Assembly: GCF_030540765.1 (NCBI RefSeq)
Contig: NZ_JAUOEL010000001.1
Location: 434,001-498,000 of the forward strand
DNA length: 64,000 bases
Direction of reading: 5' to 3'
Source: Flavivirga jejuensis
GTDB lineage: Bacteria > Bacteroidota > Bacteroidia > Flavobacteriales > Flavobacteriaceae
Shown piece by piece: positions 1 to 8,083 of the stretch. Numbering within the stretch: the stretch's first letter is position 1; each line of letters begins with the position of its first letter. Below the pieces are notes generated by a model, which was not told the DNA's origin, searched no databases, and worked only from the letters and a program-made list of their open reading frames with translations. A program made the position numbers and the translations under genes.

Positions 1-327
1 TTGCTGAAACCCTTTGGTAAAGCTTTGATTGTAAATGTCTAAATCTGTTATATAATGTTTACTCGTTATATTACCAGTAGTACCAGAACTAGAGAACGTT
101 GTTTTAATGGTGTCTTTAGTACTCAGTATTTTATGAGATTTAAAGAACTGAATAGGTAAAAAAGGAATATCTTTTATAGTTTTTACATCGCTAGGATGTT
201 TATATAATAAATCACAAAAAGAACGATAAACGCTATTGTTTTCAAATTGGAATTTAAAAATTTGTAAAGCCAAACCTTCAAACTCAGTTTGATTATTAAT
301 ATTGAAAATGGAATTAGTGTCGATCAT
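1..327 (-). CDS. LuxE/PaaK-like acyl-protein synthetase (adenylate-forming), 3' end outside window
   Basis: Minus-strand frame open from an ATG at 327 to the window edge, so only the first 109 codons are seen. Residues 79-85 read SSSGTTG, the phosphate-binding loop of adenylate-forming enzymes, preceded by a 'FLPIQFFKSH' segment typical of the LuxE/PaaK branch. Such enzymes activate an acyl group as acyl-AMP; in flavobacteria this family often sits with lipid or polysaccharide tailoring genes, but no partner is visible here. The substrate cannot be inferred. The alternative is another member of the ANL superfamily. Confidence 0.62.
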   Translation of the reverse strand, partial: MIDTNSIFNINNQTEFEGLALQIFKFQFENNSVYRSFCDLLYKHPSDVKTIKDIPFLPIQFFKSHKILSTKDTIKTTFSSSGTTGNITSKHYITDLDIYNQSFTKGFQQ

Positions 328-340
328 AATTAAAATCTAA

Positions 341-420
341 AAACTCTCCGACCCTTGGGGCGGAGTTTCCAATTCACCTCTCCGAAGGAGAGGTCAGAAC
401 TGCCTTTTTTGTCAGTTCTG
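341..420. repeat. GC-rich intergenic dyad cluster
   Basis: Three imperfect or perfect dyads follow one another: an AAACTC..GGAGTTT arm pair at 341-368, ACCTCTCC-GAA-GGAGAGGT at 376-394, and CAGAACTG/CAGTTCTG at 395-420. They are far more GC-rich than the flanks. Similar pieces occur near 31510-31560 and 52126-52156, so this looks like a dispersed structured repeat rather than a single terminator. Confidence 0.55.
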
Positions 421-475
421 GGTGAGGTAAATACAAAATTCAAGAATTTTTTATTAGAAGACAAAAGTATAAAAT

Positions 476-508
476 AAAAAAAGCGTTACCATTGGTAACG
501 CTTTTTTT
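476..508 (-). terminator. Rho-independent terminator (bidirectional)
   Basis: GCGTTACC (483-490), loop ATT, GGTAACGC (494-501), flanked by A-run and T-run on the two sides. It lies 18 bp past the stop of the sorting-domain mini-protein on the minus strand and can also stop plus-strand transcripts. Confidence 0.85.
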
Positions 509-525
509 ATTTATGAATTGTGATT

Positions 526-867
526 TTACTTAATCACTAACTTTCTTGTTTCGCTAATTTTGTTTTCAGTAATTTTTAAAATATAAACACCTTTATTTAA
601 ATTTGAAATATTTAATTCTTTACCTGTTAGTACGATAGAATAAACTTTCTTTCCTAAAACATTAAAGAATTCAATTTTCTTGGTTAAATTGTATTTTGAT
701 GTTATATATATGTATGTTCTACCGCTTGTAGAAGGGTTTGGATATATAGATAAACCTTCTATATCTTGCGGTACAGGAGGTGTGTTAACATTGTTTTGAG
801 CAAAGCCAAATTGCGCAGTTGTAAATGTTAATACTAATAATAAAATGAATAAGTAGTTTTTTTTCAT
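526..867 (-). CDS. Secreted mini-protein made of a T9SS sorting domain only
   Basis: 113 residues: a signal peptide (about 1-24, ending FGFAQ), a linker of roughly 15 residues, and then a complete type-A type IX secretion C-terminal domain (SIYPNPSTSG, NVLGKKVYS, LNKGVYILKI, KLVIK end). Normally this domain is the tail of a large cargo protein; here no cargo is present. It may be a free sorting-domain protein, a remnant of a larger gene cut by recombination, or a small surface protein in its own right. The intact start, signal peptide, stop and terminator argue that it is expressed. Confidence 0.8.
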   Translation of the reverse strand: MKKNYLFILLLVLTFTTAQFGFAQNNVNTPPVPQDIEGLSIYPNPSTSGRTYIYITSKYNLTKKIEFFNVLGKKVYSIVLTGKELNISNLNKGVYILKITENKISETRKLVIK

Positions 868-1069
868 ACGTTCTTTTCGACATTATAAAGGTAATAAATA
901 ACAGCAAAAGTGATGCCAAAAAATTGTTAAAGATTTAGTTATTTGGTCGAAAGTTTAAATTACTGTAACTTGGTTGTTACTTTAATGTTATTAATTTTGG
1001 AATACCAATAAAACCGTATTATTAGTTTTATCTTTACTTTAAGAAATAAATATAATTTGTTGTTTAAGT

Positions 1070-1750
1070 ATGAAAAAGAATGATATTAAGATACTTTTAG
1101 TGGATGATGAGCCAGATATTTTAGAGATAGTTGGATATAACCTGTCAAATGAAGGTTATAAAGTTATTACTGCAGAGAATGGTGCTGAAGGTGTTAAAAA
1201 AGCAAAAAAGGAACAACCACAATTAATTATTTTAGATGTAATGATGCCTGAAATGGATGGTATTGAAGCTTGTGAATTAATTCGGAAAAACCCAGATTTA
1301 AAAAATAGTATCATTACTTTTTTAACAGCAAGAGGAGAAGATTACTCTCAAGTTGCAGGTTTTGATGCTGGTGCAGACGACTATATCACTAAACCAATAA
1401 AACCTAAAGTGTTGGTTAGTAAAGTGAAGGCGCTTTTAAGACGTTTTAAAGAGGAAGATATTGCCGATACTGTTAAAATAGGGAGTTTGGAAATAAATAG
1501 AGATGAGTATAAAATTATTTCTAAAGGGGAAGAAATTATTTTACCAAGAAAAGAATTTGAATTACTATCTTTATTAGCTTCAAAACCAGGAAAGGTTTTT
1601 AAAAGAGATGAAATTCTTGATGCAGTTTGGGGAAACGAAGTTGTTGTTGGTGGTAGAACAATCGATGTACACATTCGTAAATTAAGAGAAAAATTAGGAG
1701 ATAATAGTTTTAAAACAATAAAAGGAGTAGGCTACAAGTTTGTAGAATAA
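1070..1750 (+). CDS. PhoB/OmpR-family response regulator
   Basis: Receiver domain at residues 6-123 with acidic pair D12-D13, phospho-acceptor D56 (ILDVMMPEMDG), T86 and K108 (YITKP), followed by an OmpR-type winged helix to residue 226 ending in GRTIDVHIRKLREKLG and GVGYKF. It is a DNA-binding transcription factor switched by phosphorylation. The stop codon shares its last A with the ATG of the histidine kinase that follows, so the two are translationally coupled. The pair resembles PhoB/PhoR of phosphate control, but no pst or pho genes lie nearby, so the signal is left open. Confidence 0.9.
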   Translation: MKKNDIKILLVDDEPDILEIVGYNLSNEGYKVITAENGAEGVKKAKKEQPQLIILDVMMPEMDGIEACELIRKNPDLKNSIITFLTARGEDYSQVAGFDAGADDYITKPIKPKVLVSKVKALLRRFKEEDIADTVKIGSLEINRDEYKIISKGEEIILPRKEFELLSLLASKPGKVFKRDEILDAVWGNEVVVGGRTIDVHIRKLREKLGDNSFKTIKGVGYKFVE

Positions 1751-2793
1751 TGCAGACCAAATTTAAAAGATCATACAGGTTTTCGGTAAAGACATCATTT
1801 TTTATATCATTATATACAACACTCTTAGTGAGTGTTTTTTTATATTATTTAGATGTGTTTAAGTGGTATTATATGCTTATTTTTTTAGTAAGTGTTTATG
1901 CTTTTTCTTTTGTAATAATTCAATTTAGTGTAGAGCAATTTATATATAAACGTGTTAAGAAAATATATGACGATTTAACACTTTTAGAGTCGGCTAACAT
2001 AAATAAAGGAGCCATTACTACAGATATGCGAACACTTACTCAGGAGATTGATAAATTCGCTCGTGATAAAAAAATCGAAATCGAAACTTTAAAAGATCGT
2101 GAAAAGTATAGGAAAGAGTTTTTGGGAAATGTATCTCATGAATTAAAAACCCCTTTGTTTACGGTACAAGGATACATCCTTACGTTGCTAGATGGCGCTA
2201 TGAATGATGAGAAAATACGAGAAAAGTATTTAGAAAGAGCCAGTAAAGGCATTGAGCGATTAGGTTATATTATTAAAGATTTAGATATGATAACCAAATT
2301 AGAGGTTGGCGATTTAAGTTTAAATATAGAAGAATTTGATATTGTAGAGTTGGTTGAAAATGTATTCGAAATGTTGGAGATGAAAGCCAGCAAAAAAAGA
2401 ATTACGCTTACTTTTGATACAGATTATAACAATCAGGTGTTGGTAAAGGCAGATAAAGAACGCGTACAGCAAGTTTTAGCAAACTTAATTGTAAATTCTT
2501 TAAAATATGGTAGAGATAAAGGAACTACGGAAGTTAGTATTGAAAACTTAATAAAAAACAAGGTTATCGTTCGTGTTACAGATAATGGAGAAGGTATTGA
2601 GAATGTACATTTACCTCGTTTATTCGAACGTTTTTATAGAATTAATAAAAGCGGATCTCGTAAAGAAGGAGGCTCGGGGTTAGGGCTTTCTATAGTAAAA
2701 CATATTATAGAAGCGCATAACGAAAAAATATATGTAGAAAGCGAATTTGGGGTAGGTAGTGAGTTTTCATTCACACTCGAAAAGGTTGAATAA
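1750..2793 (+). CDS. Membrane sensor histidine kinase (PhoR-like)
   Basis: Two closely spaced hydrophobic segments (about 14-34 and 40-60) with almost no loop between them, a short linker, then a HisKA domain with H130 in NVSHELKTPL, and an HATPase domain with N box (LIVNSLKYG), G1 (DNGEGI), F box (FERFYR) and G2 (GGSGLGLSIV). It autophosphorylates and passes phosphate to the regulator encoded just upstream. The lack of a periplasmic domain suggests sensing within the membrane or through a partner. Its last 27 bases overlap the 3' end of the convergent glycosyltransferase gene. Confidence 0.9.
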   Translation: MQTKFKRSYRFSVKTSFFISLYTTLLVSVFLYYLDVFKWYYMLIFLVSVYAFSFVIIQFSVEQFIYKRVKKIYDDLTLLESANINKGAITTDMRTLTQEIDKFARDKKIEIETLKDREKYRKEFLGNVSHELKTPLFTVQGYILTLLDGAMNDEKIREKYLERASKGIERLGYIIKDLDMITKLEVGDLSLNIEEFDIVELVENVFEMLEMKASKKRITLTFDTDYNNQVLVKADKERVQQVLANLIVNSLKYGRDKGTTEVSIENLIKNKVIVRVTDNGEGIENVHLPRLFERFYRINKSGSRKEGGSGLGLSIVKHIIEAHNEKIYVESEFGVGSEFSFTLEKVE

Positions 2794-3822
2794 ATTCTTG
2801 AAATCTACACTGTAATCAAAAGATTTTAATCCTTTAAAGGAAGACATACTCTCTAATTTATTTAATGTGAAATCCTCTTGTTTGCAACTCGGGACTAACT
2901 TTAAATCCGTTAATCTTTTTGCTAAATATTCCTGTTCAAACTGACCTGGTGTAGGTATAAAAAAAGCTTTTTTATTCAGTTTTGCTAAATCCATAATGGT
3001 AGTATATCCAGATCTTGATATAATTAATGCACTTTGGTTAATAGTTTTTTCCAGTAAATGTGACGTCATAAAATTATAAACGGTCATATTCCCCATAATC
3101 TGTATAGTTTGTTCTTTTTCCATAATACCTTTTACAAAAATTACTTTTCCAGTATAATTCTTTAATTCTGAAAAAAGTTTTTCTTCAAGGAATGTACGTT
3201 GTGGTTCAGGTCCAGAAAGCAACACCATTAAATCGTTTTGAATTTTGTAACCCTTATTTTGAAACCTACTTAAAGGACCAATATACTCTAACGGAATATC
3301 AAATGACATGATGTGTCCAAGTTTGCCACTTAAATTAATGTCTTCTATAGTATCAGGAACCCAGCATACATCAAATTTCTTTATAATTTTTTGATGCATT
3401 TTAGTACTTAACCATGTTGTACTTCCTGTTAAAACATTTAATTGATGTGTTATAAAAACCGAGGGCACTTTTTTACTATAAACACCCAACCGATTATCAG
3501 AAATAATGCCTTTGATATTATGGGTTTCTATAATAGATTTAGTTGTTTTTTTCTCGGCTTTAATCGCTTTAAGAAGTTTAGGAGAATCCTTAATCATCTT
3601 TAATTTAAAAAGCTTTCCCTTTTTAGCATACGTAACATTGTAAGAAGGTAATTCTATAGATGAAAGGCAAGGGAATTCTTTCTGTAAAAGTGTTAAAGCA
3701 GTGCCATCACTAGCAATAATGGGTTCGAAACCATATTTTATCAATTCATAAATAATAGGAATACTTCTTGTGGCATGTCCTAAGCCCCAGTTTAAAGGTG
3801 CAACTAAAATTCGTTTTTTCAT
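2767..3822 (-). CDS. Glycosyltransferase-like protein (MurG/GT28-like fold)
   Basis: 351 residues with the N-terminal signature LVAPLNWGLGHATRSIPII and a second-half motif ISRSGYTTIMDLAKLNKKAFFIPTPGQFEQEYLA, the pattern of the GT-B C-terminal nucleotide-sugar binding site seen in MurG and related transferases. No signal peptide; probably cytoplasmic or membrane-associated. The acceptor and sugar are unknown. The gene is single, convergent with the histidine kinase gene and overlapping it by 27 bp, so transcription of one could interfere with the other. Confidence 0.75.
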   Translation of the reverse strand: MKKRILVAPLNWGLGHATRSIPIIYELIKYGFEPIIASDGTALTLLQKEFPCLSSIELPSYNVTYAKKGKLFKLKMIKDSPKLLKAIKAEKKTTKSIIETHNIKGIISDNRLGVYSKKVPSVFITHQLNVLTGSTTWLSTKMHQKIIKKFDVCWVPDTIEDINLSGKLGHIMSFDIPLEYIGPLSRFQNKGYKIQNDLMVLLSGPEPQRTFLEEKLFSELKNYTGKVIFVKGIMEKEQTIQIMGNMTVYNFMTSHLLEKTINQSALIISRSGYTTIMDLAKLNKKAFFIPTPGQFEQEYLAKRLTDLKLVPSCKQEDFTLNKLESMSSFKGLKSFDYSVDFKNLFNLFECE

Positions 3823-4104
3823 CTGTTTTGTTTCTTATTTTTAAAGATCAGATGTTATTTGTCAAGAATAATTTTTTGAATGGTATCGAATTTTTTAATG
3901 GTGTTCATTTTATAAATAATTTAGGGCGTGTATTTTGCATTACAAAAATCAAACTTTCTACACTATTTTTATTCAATTTATAGCATTAATTAAATTAAAA
4001 AATGATGTCATTGCAAGCCTCACGCAAGTTTTCAGTAAAATCAAAGATAAGCATATAAACACTCCCGTATATTTCCTTAATTTTACCAAAATTTTAAATA
4101 TATA

Positions 4105-4782
4105 GTGGGAAGCAAAAATAAACTCAGAAGATTTAAAGAAAACGAAACCTTTTCAAACGTATTTCAACCAACAAGAGAAGAGTTGGTTGCTGGTAATTAC
4201 GATTTAAAAGGTCATTGGAGAACATCAGTATTTAAAAATGAAAACCCTTTAGTTTTAGAATTAGGTTGTGGAAAAGGAGAATACTCTGTAGCGTTGGCAA
4301 AAAAATATCCGAATAAAAATTTTATAGGAATAGATATTAAAGGTGCGCGTTTTTGGAGAGGTGCTAAAACGGCCATTGAAGAAGGAATTTCAAATGTTGC
4401 TTTCCTAAGAACTCAAATAGAACTCATAGACCATGCTTTTGCAGAAAACGAAGTAGATGAAATTTGGATAACTTTTCCAGATCCACAAATAAAATATAAG
4501 CGGACTAAGCATAGGATGACTAATGAAGCATTTCTAAAACGCTATAAAAAAATATTAAAAACCGAAGGGGTTGTTAATCTGAAAACCGATAGTGAATTTA
4601 TGCACGGGTATACACTTGGATTACTGCATGGAGCGGGACATGAGGTGCTTTATGCCAATCATAATGTGTATAAACAAGAAGGCAGTCCAGAAGAAGTTAC
4701 AAGCATTCAAACGTTCTACGAATCGCAATATTTAGAACAAAACAAACCAATTACGTATATTCGGTTTAAAATCAAGCATTAG
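4105..4782 (+). CDS. trmB: tRNA (guanine-46-N7)-methyltransferase
   Basis: SAM-binding motif LVLELGCGKGEYS near residue 50, then FIGIDIKGAR and the catalytic/tRNA-binding stretch ITFPDPQIKYKRTKHRM, with the conserved C-terminal TFYE motif. The enzyme makes m7G46 in the variable loop of tRNAs. The start is a GTG at 4105: translation from there gives MGSKNKLRRF, the conserved N-terminus of flavobacterial TrmB proteins, and no in-frame ATG fits better. Its stop overlaps the GTG of the next gene, indicating an operon with the LysE-type exporter and the Atl protein. Confidence 0.93.
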   Translation: MGSKNKLRRFKENETFSNVFQPTREELVAGNYDLKGHWRTSVFKNENPLVLELGCGKGEYSVALAKKYPNKNFIGIDIKGARFWRGAKTAIEEGISNVAFLRTQIELIDHAFAENEVDEIWITFPDPQIKYKRTKHRMTNEAFLKRYKKILKTEGVVNLKTDSEFMHGYTLGLLHGAGHEVLYANHNVYKQEGSPEEVTSIQTFYESQYLEQNKPITYIRFKIKH

Positions 4783-5411
4783 TGAATATGACTTTTATCT
4801 TTATTTTGGGATTATTTGTAGCTTTAATAGGGGTTATTCCTCCAGGACTGTTGAATATGACAGCAGCTAAAATAAGTTTAAAAGAAGGGCACACAAGAGG
4901 GATTGTGTTTTCTATAGGCGTTTGCGTTATTGTTTTACTTCAAACCTATGTTGCTTCTGTTTTTGCAAGGTATTTAAGTAAACATTTAGAAGTTGTAGAC
5001 ATTCTACAACGTGTCGCGTTCGTTATTTTTATATTAATAACGATCTATTTTTTGCTTATTGCAAAATCAAATCCCAAACAACAAATTCAACCACAAATAC
5101 GTAGTAAGCATAGTCGGTTTTTTCAGGGTATGTTTCTCTCTGCAATAAATGTATTCCCTATTCCTTATCAAGCCTATATGACCATTACATTGGCCTCTTT
5201 TGGATGGATGTCTTTTGAACAAATTAGTATTATATCTTATGTGGCTGGAGCAGCTATGGGAACCTTTGTTATGTTATACATGTATATTTTCTTTTTTGAT
5301 AAAATAAAAGGAAAATCGTTTACATCTCAAAAAAGCATGAATTATGTAATAGGGGGAATAACAGGTGTTATCTCAATTATCACACTCATTAATATTATCA
5401 AGGAATTGTAG
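4782..5411 (+). CDS. LysE-family amino-acid/metabolite exporter
   Basis: 209 residues with five to six hydrophobic segments and the family N-terminus GVIPPGLLNMTAAKISLKEG (compare PGP-type motifs of LysE/RhtB exporters). It is an inner-membrane efflux permease; the substrate is not predictable. Translation could start at GTG 4782, overlapping the TrmB stop, or at ATG 4788 two codons later. Three base pairs separate it from the next gene, so trmB, this gene and the Atl gene form one transcription unit. Confidence 0.8.
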   Translation: MNMTFIFILGLFVALIGVIPPGLLNMTAAKISLKEGHTRGIVFSIGVCVIVLLQTYVASVFARYLSKHLEVVDILQRVAFVIFILITIYFLLIAKSNPKQQIQPQIRSKHSRFFQGMFLSAINVFPIPYQAYMTITLASFGWMSFEQISIISYVAGAAMGTFVMLYMYIFFFDKIKGKSFTSQKSMNYVIGGITGVISIITLINIIKEL

Positions 5412-5414
5412 ATT

Positions 5415-5744
5415 ATGAAACCAGAAACCTTGAATTTTTTTGATAAAGTTTACGAGGTCGCCAAACAGATTCCTTATGGTAAGGTGACTAGTTATGGGGC
5501 TATTGCTAACTATTTAGGAGCAGCAAGAAGTGCACGTATGGTAGGTTATGCCATGAACGGTTCTGGGAGTAAAGATGTCCCTGCACATCGCGTTGTGAAT
5601 AGAAAAGGCTTGCTAACAGGGAAACATCATTTTGATGGAACGAATCTCATGCAGCAATTATTAGAAAGCGAAGGCATTGAGGTCATAGACAACCAAATTC
5701 AGAATTTAGAAAGTGTCTATTGGGATCCATCAAAGGAATTGTAA
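5415..5744 (+). CDS. Alkyltransferase-like (Atl) protein, MGMT fold without the acceptor cysteine
   Basis: 109 residues matching the C-terminal DNA-binding domain of O6-alkylguanine transferases (IPYGKVTSYGAIA, ARMVGYAMNGS) but with PAHRV where active enzymes have PCHRV. The acceptor cysteine is therefore alanine, as in the Atl group, which binds and flips O6-alkylguanine and hands the lesion to nucleotide excision repair without removing the alkyl group. It complements the active MGMT domain encoded at 10670-11512. Confidence 0.85.
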   Translation: MKPETLNFFDKVYEVAKQIPYGKVTSYGAIANYLGAARSARMVGYAMNGSGSKDVPAHRVVNRKGLLTGKHHFDGTNLMQQLLESEGIEVIDNQIQNLESVYWDPSKEL

Positions 5745-5839
5745 TTATTTCCTAATTTATCAAAAATTTACAAATAATTACATATTGGTTTCTCTATCAA
5801 AAAACTGAATATCCATATAAATCATTTCAATTAAATGCC

Positions 5840-5889
5840 TTTAAAATCTAAACAATTCAGAGTATATTTGCATATTAGATTAAATCTAA
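5840..5889 (+). promoter_or_regulatory. Promoter and dyad in front of mrp-nifU
   Basis: TATATTTG at 5863-5870 matches the Bacteroidota -7 box, with TTTA at 5840-5843 exactly 19 bp upstream as the -33 box. Immediately after the predicted start lies a perfect dyad TTAGAT-TAA-ATCTAA (5875-5889), seven bp before the ATG. A repressor there would block transcription; the regulator is unknown, an Fe-S-sensing factor being a guess from the gene products. Confidence 0.6.
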
Positions 5890-5896
5890 AATAAGG

Positions 5897-7033
5897 ATGA
5901 AACTTAATAAGCAAGATATATTAAAAGCATTAGAATCTATTACTGTTCCAGGAGAAGGGAAAAATATGGTTGAAAGCGGTGCTGTAACTAATGTGATCAC
6001 TTTTGGAGATGAGGTTATTGTAGACATTACTATTACAAACCCTAGTTTGCAAGCAAAGAAGCGTACCGAGGTAGATATTTTAAAAACGATTCATGAGCAG
6101 GTTTACGAAAAAGCTAAAATTACGGTAAATGTAAAAGTGAATGCTCCAGCAACACCAAAAGCAAATGTAATTAAGGGAAACCCAATACCTGGAATTAAAA
6201 ATATAGTAGCAGTAGCATCTGGTAAAGGCGGTGTTGGTAAATCTACAGTGACAGCGAATTTAGCGGTAACACTAGCGAAAATGGGTTTTAAAGTTGGTGT
6301 TTTAGATGCCGATATTTATGGACCATCTATTCCTATTATGTTTGATGTAGAGGCTAACCGTCCTTTAGCAGTAAATATTGAAGGAAAGTCTAAAATGAAA
6401 CCTGTAGAGAATTACGGTGTTAAAGTATTATCTATTGGCTTTTTTACGCAACCTAATCAAGCTGTTGTTTGGAGAGGCCCTATGGCTGCTAAAGCGTTAA
6501 ATCAAATGATTTTTGATGCGCATTGGGGAGCTTTAGACTTTATGTTAATTGATTTACCTCCAGGAACGGGTGATATTCATTTAAGTATCATGCAATCACT
6601 TCCAATTACGGGAGCTGTTATTGTTAGTACACCGCAAAATGTGGCTCTAGCTGATGCTAAAAAAGGCGTTGCGATGTTCCAACAAGAGAGCATAAATGTG
6701 CCTGTGTTAGGAATTGTTGAAAATATGGCATACTTTACACCTGAAGAATTGCCTGATAATAAGTATTTTATCTTTGGAAAAGAAGGTGCTAAAAATTTAG
6801 CAGAAGATTTGAAAGTGCGTTTTTTAGGAGCATTGCCATTAGTGCAAAGTATAAGAGAAGCTGGTGATGTTGGTCGTCCAGCAGCATTGCAAACAGCAAC
6901 ACCATTAGAACAGGCTTTTGAGAAGCTAACGCAAAATATCGTTGAAGAAGTCGTAAGACGAAATGATGATTTGCCTCCTACTGAAGCAATAAAAATTACA
7001 ACCATGGCTGGATGTTCAGCTGTTAAAAAATAA
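5897..7033 (+). CDS. Mrp/ApbC/Nbp35-family Fe-S carrier ATPase
   Basis: 378 residues: N-terminal MIP18/DUF59 domain (about 1-90), then a P-loop domain with the deviant Walker A GKGGVGKST at about residue 111, DADIYGPSIP, and DLPPGTGD switch motif. It is a cytoplasmic scaffold or carrier that passes Fe-S clusters to apo-proteins. The usual CxxC of Nbp35-type carriers is not obvious; a single late cysteine sits in MAGCSAVKK at the C-terminus. The NifU-domain gene begins 3 bp after the stop, so the two are co-transcribed. Confidence 0.9.
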   Translation: MKLNKQDILKALESITVPGEGKNMVESGAVTNVITFGDEVIVDITITNPSLQAKKRTEVDILKTIHEQVYEKAKITVNVKVNAPATPKANVIKGNPIPGIKNIVAVASGKGGVGKSTVTANLAVTLAKMGFKVGVLDADIYGPSIPIMFDVEANRPLAVNIEGKSKMKPVENYGVKVLSIGFFTQPNQAVVWRGPMAAKALNQMIFDAHWGALDFMLIDLPPGTGDIHLSIMQSLPITGAVIVSTPQNVALADAKKGVAMFQQESINVPVLGIVENMAYFTPEELPDNKYFIFGKEGAKNLAEDLKVRFLGALPLVQSIREAGDVGRPAALQTATPLEQAFEKLTQNIVEEVVRRNDDLPPTEAIKITTMAGCSAVKK

Positions 7034-7036
7034 CGT

Positions 7037-7282
7037 ATGAGTACAGAGGAAGTTAAATTAAATGTAGAGAAGGCTTTAGAAGAAATTCGTCCATTTCTTC
7101 AAAGTGATGGTGGCGATATTTCATTGCTATCTATTGAAAAAAACGATACCTTAGTAAAAGTTCAGTTGCAAGGCGCTTGTGTAGGTTGTAGTGTTAACCA
7201 AATGACTTTGAAATCTGGTGTGGAAATGACTATTAAGAAGTATGTACCACAAATACAAGAGGTGATAAATATTCAAGTTTAG
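7037..7282 (+). CDS. NifU-like C-terminal domain Fe-S scaffold protein
   Basis: 81-residue stand-alone NifU C-terminal domain (Nfu type): EIRPFLQSDGGDISLL followed by LQGACVGCSVNQMTLKSGVE with the CxxC that holds a cluster between two subunits. It assembles and delivers Fe-S clusters, most probably with the Mrp ATPase encoded 3 bp upstream. Length and motif are complete for the family. Confidence 0.93.
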   Translation: MSTEEVKLNVEKALEEIRPFLQSDGGDISLLSIEKNDTLVKVQLQGACVGCSVNQMTLKSGVEMTIKKYVPQIQEVINIQV

Positions 7283-7299
7283 ATATTTGAGATAATAGT

Positions 7300-7674
7300 T
7301 TAAATAATTTTTTCTCGTCTAAAAAATGTGTCTAAATTATTAGCTATTTCAAAGCAATTTCTAACTTCAGAAACCTTATTGCAATACATAGAACCCATAT
7401 TAGATGATTTACATTGCAAGTCCTCTAAATTAACCTTTTCAGAATTTTTATTAATTTTTACACATTCTTTATAAAGATTATCAATAGTTTTTAAATTACT
7501 TGGATCTATATTATTTTTTAAAAGATATCCTTTTAAAAAATTCTCGATGGCATGTTGAGCATTTTTACAAACAGAGTAAGTTACAATATCTTCTTCAGGT
7601 CTAAATAATTCCTTATTGGCTTCATTTAATTTCTCAACAGCATCCTCAAATATTTTTTTAGCTTTAGTTTCCAT
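7300..7674 (-). CDS. HEPN-domain protein, orphan
   Basis: 124 residues, all helical in character, with the HEPN-like core YSVCKNAQHAIENFLKGYLL and a second half DNLYKECVKIN. HEPN proteins are often RNases paired with a nucleotidyltransferase antitoxin, but the R-x4-6-H catalytic motif is not visible (RNCFEIANN ends without histidine) and no MNT gene is adjacent, so it may be a non-catalytic helper. It is read opposite to nifU, with only 17 bp between the two stop codons. The assignment is by pattern only. Confidence 0.5.
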   Translation of the reverse strand: METKAKKIFEDAVEKLNEANKELFRPEEDIVTYSVCKNAQHAIENFLKGYLLKNNIDPSNLKTIDNLYKECVKINKNSEKVNLEDLQCKSSNMGSMYCNKVSEVRNCFEIANNLDTFFRREKII

Positions 7675-7712
7675 TTTAAATAATTTTAATTTTCTAATTC
7701 GTCTATAAGAAT

Positions 7713-7749
7713 TAAATACATCTGTTTCTAAAAGAAACAGATGTATTTA
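7713..7749. terminator. Perfect 16-bp stem, terminator-like
   Basis: TAAATACATCTGTTTC and its exact complement flank a 5-base loop (7729-7733). No recognisable live gene ends here: the HEPN gene starts 39 bp to the left on the minus strand, and only gene debris lies to the right. It may be the surviving terminator of a lost gene. Confidence 0.6.
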
Positions 7750-7757
7750 TAGAATTT

Positions 7758-7922
7758 TTACTAGTGGCCATGAATCCTGCAGGATTAAAAACAAATTTGC
7801 ATGCTGTAAAGCCAGGACATACAATTATTGTGGATACGGATGCCTTTACAAAAAAGAATTTAGAAAAAGCCCAATATGAATCAAACCCATTGGAAGATGG
7901 TAGTTTAGATAATTATTCTTGA
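7758..7922 (+). pseudogene. Fragment of 2-oxoacid:ferredoxin oxidoreductase alpha subunit (KorA)
   Basis: Plus-strand frame reads LLVAMNPAGLKTNL..VKPGHTIIVDTDAFTKKNLEKA..SNPLEDGSL then a TGA at 7920. This matches an internal part of the gamma/alpha region of 2-oxoglutarate or pyruvate:ferredoxin oxidoreductase (VAMN.., IIVDTDAF, NPLEDGSL). The rest of the roughly 600-residue protein is absent on both sides. It is a relic, with no start codon context. Confidence 0.7.
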
Positions 7923-8083
7923 TTTTTGATGTTGAAGTCGCATTTTTAATTCTGTGGGCAGTCGTTTTTAAGGATGTCGGGTTTGTAGCTTTAATTGAAA
8001 TAGTCATATTCCTTTTCATTTTAGGATTGGGATTGTTGTATGCATGGAAAAAAGGCGCATTAAAACAGGAGAGATTTTCTTAA
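7922..8083 (+). pseudogene. C-terminal half of NADH-quinone oxidoreductase subunit A (NuoA)
   Basis: Frame shifted relative to the KorA piece: IFDVEVAFLILWAVVF, VALIEIVIFLFILGLGLLYAWKKGALK, then TAA at 8081. IFDVEVAFL.PWA and the YAWKKGAL end are the hallmark of NuoA helices 2 and 3. The N-terminal half is missing and the fragment begins inside the stop codon of the KorA piece, showing a recombination or deletion joint. The source organism line once encoded complex I here or the piece was imported. Confidence 0.72.

Noticed and set aside
3768-3983. 71-codon plus-strand frame opposite the start of the glycosyltransferase gene
   Set aside because: Half of it is antisense to conserved coding sequence, the rest is low-complexity hydrophobic sequence without ribosome site or family signal.
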